Source: Flavobacteriaceae bacterium (lineage in GTDB: Bacteria; Bacteroidota; Bacteroidia; Flavobacteriales; Flavobacteriaceae). Taken from it: 47,091 nucleotides of DNA. The stretch is from positions 1-47,091 of the forward strand of contig JAHEMZ010000017.1 of NCBI GenBank assembly GCA_024643385.1. Direction: 5' to 3'. Each line of letters begins with the position of its first letter. Positions within the stretch are counted from its first letter, which is position 1. The notes below the pieces were generated by a model, which was not told the origin of the DNA, ran no database searches, and worked only from the letters and a program-made list of their open reading frames with translations. Positions 1 to 7,322 of this stretch are shown piece by piece. A program made the position numbers and the translations under genes.

Positions 1-1
1 G

Positions 2-577
2 AACCCCACAAAGTTGCTCAAAGTATATCAACCCAGTGATGTCAATCCGGAAATGGTTGATACAACGGTTCAATATGTGAAAAAATATCACACCATAGCC
101 GATTTCAGCCTGATCAATCAAAATGGGGATACGGTCACCCAAAAGGAGTATCAGGATAAAATTTACGTGGCTGATTTTTTCTTTACCACCTGCGTGAGTA
201 TTTGTCCGATCATGACCGATCACATGGCTCAAATTCAAAAGGAATTACAAGATGAAAGTGATGTTTTGTTACTCTCACACAGCGTAACGCCTGAAATCGA
301 TACAGTGGCTCAGTTGAAGCGATATGCTATTGAGAAGGGTGTGGACGATCGAAAATGGAATCTCGTTACCGGTGATAAAAAGGAGATTTACGATCTGGCC
401 CGAAAATCGTATTTGGCAGCTAAAGATGCCCCCTACAATAAATATGATCTGGTGCATACTGAAAACTTTGTATTGGTGGATAAAAAAAGACGAATTCGCG
501 GTTTTTATGACGGTACCGACCCCGAGGCGATTCAACAGTTATTGTACGACATCCAAATCTTAAAGAAAGAAGAGTAA
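2..577 (+). CDS. SCO1/SenC/PrrC family copper chaperone, 5' end cut by window
   Basis: SCO proteins are membrane-anchored thioredoxin-fold proteins that deliver copper to the CuA centre of cytochrome c oxidase or handle thiol redox outside the cytoplasm. The copper-binding CxxxC is visible (CVSIC, followed by PIMT), and the partner histidine lies in LVHTENF, about 84 residues downstream of the second Cys. The reading frame is open to the window edge, where residues NPTK precede the first possible TTG start. The membrane anchor and true start must therefore lie upstream and are not visible here. The gene ends 67 bases before feoA on the same strand; a promoter-like element between them suggests that feoA is transcribed separately. 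The family call is firm; the exact role (CuA assembly or other) is inference. Confidence 0.9.
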   Translation, partial: NPTKLLKVYQPSDVNPEMVDTTVQYVKKYHTIADFSLINQNGDTVTQKEYQDKIYVADFFFTTCVSICPIMTDHMAQIQKELQDESDVLLLSHSVTPEIDTVAQLKRYAIEKGVDDRKWNLVTGDKKEIYDLARKSYLAAKDAPYNKYDLVHTENFVLVDKKRRIRGFYDGTDPEAIQQLLYDIQILKKEE

Positions 578-606
578 GCATCATTTTTTAAGCCCAATAT
601 TTTCCC

Positions 607-614
607 TACATTTG
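607..614 (+). promoter_or_regulatory. -7 promoter element of feoA
   Basis: TACATTTG fits the Bacteroidota -7 consensus TAnnTTTG. It lies 30 bases before the feoA ATG, the same spacing seen in front of several other genes here (28-32 bases). I find no clear TTG -33 box at the right distance, so this is a half-supported promoter. Confidence 0.45.
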
Positions 615-619
615 CATTG

Positions 620-636
620 TTTAAAATCAATCTAAA
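620..636. promoter_or_regulatory. Candidate operator in front of feoA
   Basis: An imperfect inverted repeat with TTTA at one end and TAAA at the other lies just after the -7 element, where it would cover the transcription start. Its outer bases resemble the element upstream of the DtxR/MntR-type regulator at 5123-5138. A repressor site is a reasonable inference, but the match is weak and the region AT-rich. Confidence 0.25.
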
Positions 637-644
637 TAGAGAAA

Positions 645-872
645 ATGCCCACCATAGCATCACTAAAAAAAGGACAAAAAGGGATCATCAAAACATTTTC
701 CCTCGATTTAGTGCCGTTGAAATTGCTGGAAATGGGTTGTCTTCCGGGGAATGAGGTTACTTTGGTGCAATTGGCCCCCTTCCATGATCCACTCTACTTG
801 AATATCAACGGGAGTCATTTAGCCATACGGAAAGAGATTGCTGCTCAGATCGAAATCGAATTGATTCCCTAA
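645..872 (+). CDS. feoA: Ferrous iron transport protein A (FeoA)
   Basis: FeoA is a small cytosolic SH3-like protein that works with the FeoB permease in Fe(II) uptake. The 75-residue product shows the family pattern: a basic LKKGQKGIIK start, then the LLEMGCLPGNEVTLVQLAP core (compare the usual 'LxxMGLxPGxxV'), and an ending rich in Ile and Glu. Its stop codon is separated from the feoB ATG by one base, so the two are translationally coupled. A -7 box and a possible operator lie directly upstream, which fits metal-responsive control. Confidence 0.95.
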   Translation: MPTIASLKKGQKGIIKTFSLDLVPLKLLEMGCLPGNEVTLVQLAPFHDPLYLNINGSHLAIRKEIAAQIEIELIP

Positions 873-873
873 T

Positions 874-2973
874 ATGGCTCAACAAATCAACGTCGCACTT
901 GTTGGGAATCCCAACACCGGAAAAACTTCGGTTTTTAACCGACTTACCGGCCTCAATCAGAAGGTGGGGAACTATCCCGGTATTACGGTTGAAAAAAAGG
1001 AAGGTCTCAGTAAACTGGGGAGGGGCAAAAAAGCACATATCCTGGATCTGCCCGGCACCTATAGTTTAAATGCTTCCTCCGTAGATGAAAATGTGGTCAT
1101 TGAGCTTTTACTGAACAAAAATGATAAAGATTTTCCTGATGTCGCTATCGTGGTCTGCGATGTTGAAAATCTAAAAAGAAATTTACTGTTATTTACCCAG
1201 ATCAAGGATCTTGGTATTCCGGCCATATTGGCGATCAACATGTCTGATCGAATGCAGCGAAAGGCGATTTCCATTGATATTCCTGCGATGGAAGCAAGAT
1301 TGGAAACAAAGATCGCATTGATCAGTTCTCGGAAAAATGAAGGATTCGAATACCTCAAAGAGCTTATTTCCAATTATAAGAACATTTCTACCAAAGCATG
1401 TATGGATGCTACGGTCATTGCCCCGGAATATTTTGAGCGATTGAAAAGAACCTTCCCCAACCAAGAGCTGTATAAACTTTGGCTGGTGATCACACACGAT
1501 GTGAACTTTGGAAAGTTGGATCGAAACGAGTTTAAAGGCGTGGGTTCCTTTCAAATAGAATCAACAGGGACGCTGAAACGTTTACAACAAAAGGAGACCA
1601 TCAAACGATATCAATTCATCAATGAGACCTTAAAAGAGACCTTATTCATTGATACCGCCAATGCCAAAGACCTGAGAAGTAGATTCGACCGTGTCTTGAC
1701 CCATAAAGTGTGGGGGTATGTGATTTTCTTCGGTATCCTGCTACTCATGTTCCAAGCTATTTTTGATTGGAGTAGTTACCCGATGGATTTTATTGATACC
1801 ACCTTTGCTTCCTTAAGTGAATGGATGATGCATACCTTGCCACCGGGCGATTTTACCAATTTATTGGCGGAAGGAATTGTGCCCGGATTAGGGGGCATTA
1901 TTATTTTCATTCCACAGATCGCATTTTTATTCCTCTTCATTTCCGTGTTGGAAGAGAGTGGCTATATGAGTCGGGTGGTTTTTTTGATGGACCGCATCAT
2001 GCGTAAGTTTGGATTGAGCGGAAAGAGTGTGGTCCCACTGGTATCGGGAACTGCCTGTGCGATACCGGCCATCATGGCCACGCGTAATATTGAAAATTGG
2101 AAGGAGCGGCTTATCACTATCTTAGTCACTCCATTTACCACTTGTTCCGCAAGATTACCCGTATATCTGATCATTATCTCCCTTGTGATTCCCGAAGAGA
2201 GGATCATGGGAATATTTAGTTTACAGGGACTTACTTTAATGTTCCTTTACTTTTTAGGATTTGCCTCGGCGATTGTTTCTGCCTATCTATTGGATAAAGT
2301 ACTTAAGATTCGGAATCGATCCTTTTTTGTGATTGAAATGCCTAATTATAAAGTCCCAATGCCAAAAAATGTGGTCATAACCGTCGTGGAAAAAACCAAA
2401 TCCTTTGTTTTGGGTGCCGGGAAGATCATTTTGGCTATTTCTGTTATTTTATGGGTGCTTGCTTCCTACGGCCCCAGCAACTTTAAAAAGGCAGAGTCGT
2501 TAGTGATGGAAGCGAATAAGGGAAATGATATTTCTCAAAAGGAGCTGGAAGCAAAAATAGCCTCTTTTAAATTGGAGCATTCTTATATTGGGATCATTGG
2601 AAAGGGCTTAGAACCTGCGGTTGCACCGCTTGGTTACGACTGGAAAATTGGAATCGCCATTGTGAGTTCTTTTGCGGCGCGCGAGGTGTTTGTGGGAACT
2701 TTGGCCACTATTTACAGCGTGGGGAGCGAGGAAAAGGAAACAATTCGAAACCGTATGGCGGCAGAGATCAATCCTATTTTAGGGGCCCCTCAATTTAACT
2801 TTGCAAGTGGGGTTTCATTGCTTTTATTCTATGCTTTTGCGATGCAATGTATGAGTACATTAGCGGTTGTCCGTAAAGAAACCAATAGCTGGAAATGGCC
2901 CCTTTGGCAATTATTCTTTATGAGTTCGTTGGCCTATATTGTAGCACTTGGAACTTATCAAATTTTGAATTAA
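874..2973 (+). CDS. feoB: Ferrous iron transporter FeoB
   Basis: FeoB is the inner-membrane Fe(II) permease with a cytosolic GTPase domain. The 699-residue product has a full G domain: G1 GNPNTGKT (residues 11-18), G2 around PGITVEKKEG (35-44), G3 DLPG (58-61) and G4 NMSD (122-125). A helical linker follows. The membrane part contains two gate-type segments with the conserved cysteines (SGTACAIPAIMATR and the TPFTTCSARLPVY stretch). The length is normal for Bacteroidota FeoB that are not fused to FeoA. It sits between feoA (1-base gap) and a Cys-rich FeoB-associated peptide (9-base gap), making a complete feo operon. I see no break or missing key residue. Confidence 0.97.
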   Translation: MAQQINVALVGNPNTGKTSVFNRLTGLNQKVGNYPGITVEKKEGLSKLGRGKKAHILDLPGTYSLNASSVDENVVIELLLNKNDKDFPDVAIVVCDVENLKRNLLLFTQIKDLGIPAILAINMSDRMQRKAISIDIPAMEARLETKIALISSRKNEGFEYLKELISNYKNISTKACMDATVIAPEYFERLKRTFPNQELYKLWLVITHDVNFGKLDRNEFKGVGSFQIESTGTLKRLQQKETIKRYQFINETLKETLFIDTANAKDLRSRFDRVLTHKVWGYVIFFGILLLMFQAIFDWSSYPMDFIDTTFASLSEWMMHTLPPGDFTNLLAEGIVPGLGGIIIFIPQIAFLFLFISVLEESGYMSRVVFLMDRIMRKFGLSGKSVVPLVSGTACAIPAIMATRNIENWKERLITILVTPFTTCSARLPVYLIIISLVIPEERIMGIFSLQGLTLMFLYFLGFASAIVSAYLLDKVLKIRNRSFFVIEMPNYKVPMPKNVVITVVEKTKSFVLGAGKIILAISVILWVLASYGPSNFKKAESLVMEANKGNDISQKELEAKIASFKLEHSYIGIIGKGLEPAVAPLGYDWKIGIAIVSSFAAREVFVGTLATIYSVGSEEKETIRNRMAAEINPILGAPQFNFASGVSLLLFYAFAMQCMSTLAVVRKETNSWKWPLWQLFFMSSLAYIVALGTYQILN

Positions 2974-2982
2974 TTTTGAACT

Positions 2983-3141
2983 ATGCAGACATTATTAGTG
3001 ATACTGACCTTCAGCCTGGCACTGGCCTTTATCATAAAGAAATTTGTTTGGGCCCCCATTTTTGAGGGACGAAAGAAATCGATAGGCACCTTAGATGGAG
3101 GGAAAACAAAATGCGGAGAGAAGGACTGTAAATGTCATTGA
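2983..3141 (+). CDS. FeoB-associated Cys-rich membrane protein
   Basis: A 52-residue open frame starts at an ATG 9 bases after feoB. It encodes one N-terminal membrane segment (LLVILTFSLALAFIIKKFVW) and a hydrophilic tail ending in a cysteine cluster (CGEKDCKCH). This is the layout of the small FeoB-associated Cys-rich proteins that often close feo operons. A role in metal handling at the permease is assumed for the family but not established. It ends one base before the convergent gene at 3143, so the two share almost no intergenic space. Confidence 0.85.
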   Translation: MQTLLVILTFSLALAFIIKKFVWAPIFEGRKKSIGTLDGGKTKCGEKDCKCH

Positions 3142-3142
3142 C

Positions 3143-3550
3143 CTATTTTCGTTCAGAAACCAAAAGGGTATAAGGGGTAGATTCTTTTCCTTCTTCAGGA
3201 TAAGGATTTAAGTCTATAGCCTCAATCAAATATCCATCCCTGCGGTAAATGGTTCTATCCTTTGATTCATTTCCTGTGGTTTCCCCAAGAATGACAGAGA
3301 TATCTTGCTTGCCCCCCTTTTCATCTGTGACCTCTAATTGAACGATGGCGCGACCGGCCCAAATGCAATTGGTGTATTTCGGACAGCGTGAATCTTCACG
3401 AACATCGGTAAACTTCACAATGACGTCATGCACTTTTACAGACTCTCCTTTTTTGATCTTAATGGCGATTGTAGGAGTTGATCCGGTTTCACTTTGTGCA
3501 AAAAATGAAGTAACGAAAAGTAAACAGCAGATAAAAAATAGTTGTTTCAT
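3143..3550 (-). CDS. Small secreted protein, function unknown
   Basis: The 135-residue product has a signal peptide (MKQLFFICCLLFVTSFFAQ, probable cleavage after AQS). The mature part is of beta-rich character. Its most recognisable part is EDSRCPKYTNCIWAGRA, a two-cysteine 'RCP...CIWAG' motif that I know from many uncharacterised secreted proteins of Flavobacteriia. A disulfide between the two cysteines (in RCP and NCIW) is plausible. It lies downstream of the ZIP gene on the same strand with a 42-base gap and ends against the feo operon. I can assign no function; the metal-gene neighbourhood is only suggestive. Confidence 0.8.
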   Translation of the reverse strand: MKQLFFICCLLFVTSFFAQSETGSTPTIAIKIKKGESVKVHDVIVKFTDVREDSRCPKYTNCIWAGRAIVQLEVTDEKGGKQDISVILGETTGNESKDRTIYRRDGYLIEAIDLNPYPEEGKESTPYTLLVSERK

Positions 3551-3592
3551 TGATCAAAGGTTTTTTTGAAAGGTATAAAAATTGTGCCAAAA

Positions 3593-4414
3593 TTATCCTA
3601 AAGCAACATCTAGTGTCATCATCACAATGAATCCGCCTATAAATCCCATCGTGGCAATATCAGTGTATTTGTCCATTTGGGTTTCCGGGATCACTTCTTC
3701 CACCACTACAAAGATCATGGCTCCGGCGGCAAAGGCCAGGGCGTAGGGTAAGATAGGTTGAAACGTAAGTACAGCCCAGGCGCCCAAAACGGCTGCGATA
3801 GGTTCTACTAAGGCTGAGGCTTGTCCATACATAAAACTCTTTTTTCGACTCATACCGGCTCTTCGCAATGGCATAGCTACGGCTATTCCTTCCGGGAAAT
3901 TTTGTAGGCCTATTCCCAAGGCGAGCGCAACAGCACCTCCAACAGTGGCTCCGTCAAATCCGGCAGCTACACCCCCAAAAAGAACACCGACGGCCAATCC
4001 TTCGGGAATATTGTGAAGAGTGATGGCTAATGTAAGCAAGGTGGTACGGTGCCAAGGAGTTTTAATTCCTTCTTTCTCTGTTTCCTTAAAGTTGATGTGT
4101 AAGTGTGGAAGTATTTTATCTAATCCAAATATAAAAAGTGCGCCTAAAAAGAATCCGAAGGCAGCCGGAAATACTTTTACAAATCCTTCGCCCGGACTCA
4201 TTTCAATTCCGGGAGCTAAAAGGCTCCAAAAACTGGCGGCCACCATCACACCTCCGGTAAATCCCAGCATCCCGTCAAGTACCGCTCGATTCATGGTCTT
4301 GAACATAAAAACCAAAGCAGCTCCCAATGCGGTAAGACCCCATGTAAAAAGGGAAGCGTATAACGCTGCTAAAACAGGGTCAATGGTTCCTAGGTAATCA
4401 ATTATTTTTTCCAT
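3593..4414 (-). CDS. ZIP family metal transporter (GufA-like)
   Basis: ZIP proteins move Zn(II), Mn(II) or Fe(II) across the inner membrane. The 273-residue product has about eight hydrophobic segments and both ZIP metal-site helices: HNIPEGLAVG and the GIGLQNFPEGIAVAMPLRRAG region. It also has a later helix with VEPIAAVLGAW, characteristic of the GufA subfamily. It follows the DtxR/MntR-type regulator with a 9-base gap on the same strand, so it is very likely co-transcribed and controlled by it. That pairing points to Mn, Fe or Zn homeostasis; the metal cannot be read from the sequence. Confidence 0.93.
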   Translation of the reverse strand: MEKIIDYLGTIDPVLAALYASLFTWGLTALGAALVFMFKTMNRAVLDGMLGFTGGVMVAASFWSLLAPGIEMSPGEGFVKVFPAAFGFFLGALFIFGLDKILPHLHINFKETEKEGIKTPWHRTTLLTLAITLHNIPEGLAVGVLFGGVAAGFDGATVGGAVALALGIGLQNFPEGIAVAMPLRRAGMSRKKSFMYGQASALVEPIAAVLGAWAVLTFQPILPYALAFAAGAMIFVVVEEVIPETQMDKYTDIATMGFIGGFIVMMTLDVALG

Positions 4415-4423
4415 TTGATTCGT

Positions 4424-5080
4424 TTAAAATATTTTCACATACAGATTTTCAGCAATTTTCTTCGATATGAAAAAACGATTCCCATTCACTTCTATTTGCA
4501 TGGAATCGTCAAAATCCTCTTTGGATATGACGGTAATTTCTGCTTCAATAGCAATCGATCTCTTATCCAAGTATCTCAAAAAGTTGCGCTCCGATTCTTT
4601 CATGCCCACGCAAATTCCTTTTTGCCCTTTCGCTAATTGGGACAACAATTGTTTTTCTACTTTTTTGAATTGACCATTTTGATCGGGGATTGGATCTCCA
4701 TGAGGATCCACTTTAGGAAATCCAAGAAATTCCTCTAATCGATCAATTAGACTTTCAGATTTTATATGTTCTAATTGCTCCGCGATTTCATGTACCTCGT
4801 CCCAGCTATAGTGGAGTTTTTCAACCAAAAAAACCTCCCAGAGACGATGTTTTCTGATGATATTAACGGCAATTTCATTTCCTTTTTCGGTGAGGGTGGT
4901 ACCTTTATATTTTACATAGGACAGGACTTGTTTGTCCGCCAATTTTTGTACCATGTCGGTTACAGAGGAAGCTTTCGTCTCCAACTTTTCGGCAATGGCA
5001 TTGGTGCTTACCTCAACCCCCACATTTTGTTGCAAGTGATAAATGGTCTTTAAATAGTTCTCTTCAGCCAGCGTAAACAT
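4424..5080 (-). CDS. DtxR/MntR family metal-dependent transcriptional regulator
   Basis: The 218-residue product has a winged-helix N-terminus (AIAEKLETKASSVTDMVQKL), a dimerisation domain and a C-terminal FeoA/SH3-like domain (KGQKGICVGM onward). By comparison with DtxR and MntR, H78, E82 and H97 match the ancillary-site ligands of DtxR. E101, E104 and H105 match the primary site, with Glu where DtxR has Cys102, as in MntR. The first primary ligand (Asp8 in MntR, Met10 in DtxR) is Asn8. Metal preference is therefore uncertain between Mn and Fe. It is first in an operon with the ZIP gene. A good promoter ends only 4 bases before its ATG. Confidence 0.93.
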   Translation of the reverse strand: MFTLAEENYLKTIYHLQQNVGVEVSTNAIAEKLETKASSVTDMVQKLADKQVLSYVKYKGTTLTEKGNEIAVNIIRKHRLWEVFLVEKLHYSWDEVHEIAEQLEHIKSESLIDRLEEFLGFPKVDPHGDPIPDQNGQFKKVEKQLLSQLAKGQKGICVGMKESERNFLRYLDKRSIAIEAEITVISKEDFDDSMQIEVNGNRFFISKKIAENLYVKIF

Positions 5081-5084
5081 AAGG

Positions 5085-5114
5085 CAAATATAAAAATATA
5101 ATTAGAATAATCAA
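5085..5114 (-). promoter_or_regulatory. Promoter of the DtxR/MntR-type regulator
   Basis: Read on the minus strand, TTG (5114-5112) is followed after 19 bases by TATATTTG (5092-5085). This matches both boxes and the spacing of the Bacteroidota promoter. The -7 element ends 4 bases before the ATG at 5080, so the transcript would begin at or beside the start codon. Confidence 0.55.
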
Positions 5115-5122
5115 TAAATATA

Positions 5123-5138
5123 TTTAGACCAGACTAAA
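5123..5138. promoter_or_regulatory. Candidate DtxR/MntR-type operator
   Basis: A 16-base inverted repeat, half-sites TTTAGACC and AGACTAAA (six of eight positions symmetric), lies about 43 bases before the regulator start and just upstream of its -33 box. A metalloregulator site is inferred from position and from its loose likeness to the element before feoA. Confidence 0.3.
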
Positions 5139-5220
5139 AAAATGATTATAGAAGATCCTTTCCGCCCATGAGGCAATGGATTTAAGGCTTGAAAAAATGG
5201 GAGGGTGTTGAAAAATCGAT

Positions 5221-5958
5221 CTAAAAACCTTTCTCTCGTTGCAATTGTTCGTAGGCTTCACGCACTTTTCTGAATTTCTCTTCGGCGCCTTTTTGATAGA
5301 CCTCATCCATGTGCTGTAACTTATCAGGATGGTACTTTTTTACCATTTCCCGGTAAGCCTTTTTGATATCGGCCACGGAAGCATCTTTTTCAATTTCGAG
5401 AATTTTATAGGCACTATCGGGATTATTAAAGAACATGGCTTTGATACTTTCAAAGTCGCGCATTTGTATCCCCATATAACCGGCAATTTTTGCAATTTCC
5501 TGAACTTCAGCCTCGGTTACGTGGCCATCGGCATTGGCAATACTGAATAAAAAATGGATCACCTGTAATCTCGATTCATAGCGCATTCGCTGACGAAACA
5601 TTCCGCCAATTTTGTCGGCCGCGATGCCACGCTTTTTAATGACTTCATTAAACGTCCTAAAAATGGCATTGGCTCTATCTTTACCATAAGCTTGAATAAA
5701 ATATTGGCGCACGTAGTCAAGTTCCGACTGACTTACCGTGCCATCTGCCTTTATAACCAGGGATGCCAGAGAAAGAAGATTTAATTCAAAGTCGGCCGGT
5801 GAAACGCGATCCCCCGAACTGCCAAAGACCGTTTTTCGATTAGGATAGGTTTTTCCGGCATTCATGTTGTCGATGATGCTCCCTATGATAAAACCCAAGA
5901 TAGCACCGGGCCATCTAAAAAATAAAAGGCCCAACAGCCCTAAGAACCAACGAATCAT
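5221..5958 (-). CDS. TerB-like / DnaJ domain membrane co-chaperone (DjlA-like)
   Basis: The 245-residue product begins with a hydrophobic anchor (GLLGLLFFRWPGAILGFIIG). It continues with a TerB-like helical domain containing two acidic repeats (VIKADGTVSQSELDYV and ANADGHVTEAEVQEI). It ends with a J domain carrying the HPD motif (KKYHPDKL). This is the architecture of DjlA, an inner-membrane co-chaperone that stimulates DnaK. The J domain is at the extreme C-terminus, as in DjlA. It is transcribed on its own, away from the bacilliredoxin gene. Client proteins are unknown. Confidence 0.88.
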   Translation of the reverse strand: MIRWFLGLLGLLFFRWPGAILGFIIGSIIDNMNAGKTYPNRKTVFGSSGDRVSPADFELNLLSLASLVIKADGTVSQSELDYVRQYFIQAYGKDRANAIFRTFNEVIKKRGIAADKIGGMFRQRMRYESRLQVIHFLFSIANADGHVTEAEVQEIAKIAGYMGIQMRDFESIKAMFFNNPDSAYKILEIEKDASVADIKKAYREMVKKYHPDKLQHMDEVYQKGAEEKFRKVREAYEQLQREKGF

Positions 5959-6053
5959 AGAATGGTAGATGAAATGAATTAAAATGCCTGTAAAGATAAC
6001 TAATCCTTTAAAAGTGTTTAGATAGATTTAAGAAGTATCATTACGAAATTGGT

Positions 6054-6061
6054 TATATTTG
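6054..6061 (+). promoter_or_regulatory. -7 promoter element of the bacilliredoxin gene
   Basis: TATATTTG matches TAnnTTTG and lies 32 bases before the chosen ATG at 6094. An ATG at 6049 would overlap this element, which supports the downstream start. Confidence 0.5.
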
Positions 6062-6093
6062 CCCCAAAATTGTTACACTTTAAATCAAAATAT

Positions 6094-6504
6094 ATGTATC
6101 CAGCAGAATTGGTAAAACCCATGAGAGAAGATTTAACCCGAATTGGTTTTGCTGAATTATTTACGGCAGATGAGGTAGATGAAGCAGTTCATCAGGATGG
6201 AACGACTTTGGTGGTAGTAAATTCAGTTTGTGGTTGTGCGGCAGCGAATGCGCGTCCCGGAGCTAGAATTTCTCTTCAAAACGCAAAGACTCCGGACCGT
6301 TTGGTCACGGTATTTGCAGGTGTTGATTTTGAGGCCGTTGATGCCGCAAGAGCCTTAATGGTTCCATTTCCTCCAAGTTCACCCTCTATGGCTTTGTTCA
6401 AAAACGGTGAATTGGTTCACATGTTAGAACGTCATCATATTGAAGGACGCAGTGCCGATATGATCGCAGAAAATCTAAAAAGTGCTTACAACGAGTATTG
6501 TTAG
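6094..6504 (+). CDS. BrxA/BrxB family bacilliredoxin
   Basis: Bacilliredoxins reduce mixed disulfides between proteins and bacillithiol, the low-molecular-weight thiol of Firmicutes and some Bacteroidota. The 136-residue product starts MYPAELVKPMREDLTRIGF, the typical family start, which is why I prefer the ATG at 6094 over the in-frame ATG at 6049. The active site CGC is in NSVCGCAAANARPG. The C-terminus (LVHMLERHHIEGRSADMIAENL) also matches the family. It is followed by a rho-independent terminator, so it is probably monocistronic. Confidence 0.93.
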   Translation: MYPAELVKPMREDLTRIGFAELFTADEVDEAVHQDGTTLVVVNSVCGCAAANARPGARISLQNAKTPDRLVTVFAGVDFEAVDAARALMVPFPPSSPSMALFKNGELVHMLERHHIEGRSADMIAENLKSAYNEYC

Positions 6505-6526
6505 TACTTCTTTTAAATCGAAAGAC

Positions 6527-6557
6527 AAAACCGCTTCAATATCGAGGCGGTTTTTTT
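6527..6557 (+). terminator. Rho-independent terminator after the bacilliredoxin gene
   Basis: The arms AAAACCGC and GCGGTTTT enclose a 12-13-base loop and run into seven Ts. It lies 23 bases after the stop codon. Confidence 0.85.
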
Positions 6558-6568
6558 ATTTTTGATCT

Positions 6569-7321
6569 ATGCGGACTCTGTTAAAATTGATAAGCTATCC
6601 CTTTTCTGTGCTGTTTTATGTGCTCTTCGGGATCTTGTTGCTCCTTTTCGAAGGGATCCAACGGATCTGCCTGAATGTGTTTGGCTATAACGCCCATAAA
6701 AAAAGTGTGGGATTGGTGAATGGACTCTTCTTGGTCTGCCTGTCAGTTTTGGGTACGATCTTTCATTTTCGGATCGCGGGGGAGATACCCAAAAATGTTC
6801 CGATCATCATCGTATCGAACCATCAAAGTTTGTGGGATATTCCACCGATCATTTGGTTTCTGCGAAAACTACACCCCAAATTCATCTCCAAAAAAGAACT
6901 GGGTAAAGGGATTCCGACCGTTTCCTATAATCTAAGAAAAGGAGGTTCTGTGCTCATCGATCGCAAAAATCCAGTACAAGCCACAAGAGAGATTAAAAAA
7001 GTGGCGGAATATATCACTGAAACCAACCGCAGTGTGGTTATTTTTCCGGAAGGAACCCGAAGTAGAGATGGTATTCCTAAAAAGTTCCACCGGAAAGGCT
7101 TAATTACCTTATTTGAAAATGCACCGGATGCTTATGTGCTGCCCATTTCCATTAATAATTCATGGAAGTTACAACGCTACGGAATGTTTCCCATCCCTAT
7201 GTTCACACGTCTGACCTTTTATGTGCATCCCGCCATTAAAGTATCTGATTTTGACTCTGAAGGGCTGATCGATAAAGTAGAGGTCTTGATTAAAAGCAGA
7301 ATTATTTCAGCTGGCAAATAG
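6569..7321 (+). CDS. 1-acyl-sn-glycerol-3-phosphate acyltransferase (PlsC-like)
   Basis: PlsC-type enzymes add the second acyl chain to lysophosphatidic acid at the inner membrane. The 250-residue product has a hydrophobic N-terminus (residues 10-30 and 48-65). The acyltransferase block I is NHQSLWD (H85, D90), followed by a GKGIP/NLRKGGSVLIDR region (block II) and FPEGTRS (159-165, block III), then LPISINNS. All catalytic motifs are present. The start lies 12 bases after the terminator of the preceding gene, so its promoter must overlap that terminator; I could not identify it. It ends one base before a convergent gene. Whether it is the main PlsC or a paralogue cannot be told. Confidence 0.92.
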   Translation: MRTLLKLISYPFSVLFYVLFGILLLLFEGIQRICLNVFGYNAHKKSVGLVNGLFLVCLSVLGTIFHFRIAGEIPKNVPIIIVSNHQSLWDIPPIIWFLRKLHPKFISKKELGKGIPTVSYNLRKGGSVLIDRKNPVQATREIKKVAEYITETNRSVVIFPEGTRSRDGIPKKFHRKGLITLFENAPDAYVLPISINNSWKLQRYGMFPIPMFTRLTFYVHPAIKVSDFDSEGLIDKVEVLIKSRIISAGK

Positions 7322-7322
7322 G

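Noticed and set aside
6049-6093. Upstream in-frame ATG extending the bacilliredoxin by 15 residues
   Set aside because: It overlaps the -7 box at 6054-6061, and the family N-terminus begins at MYPAELVKPM (6094).
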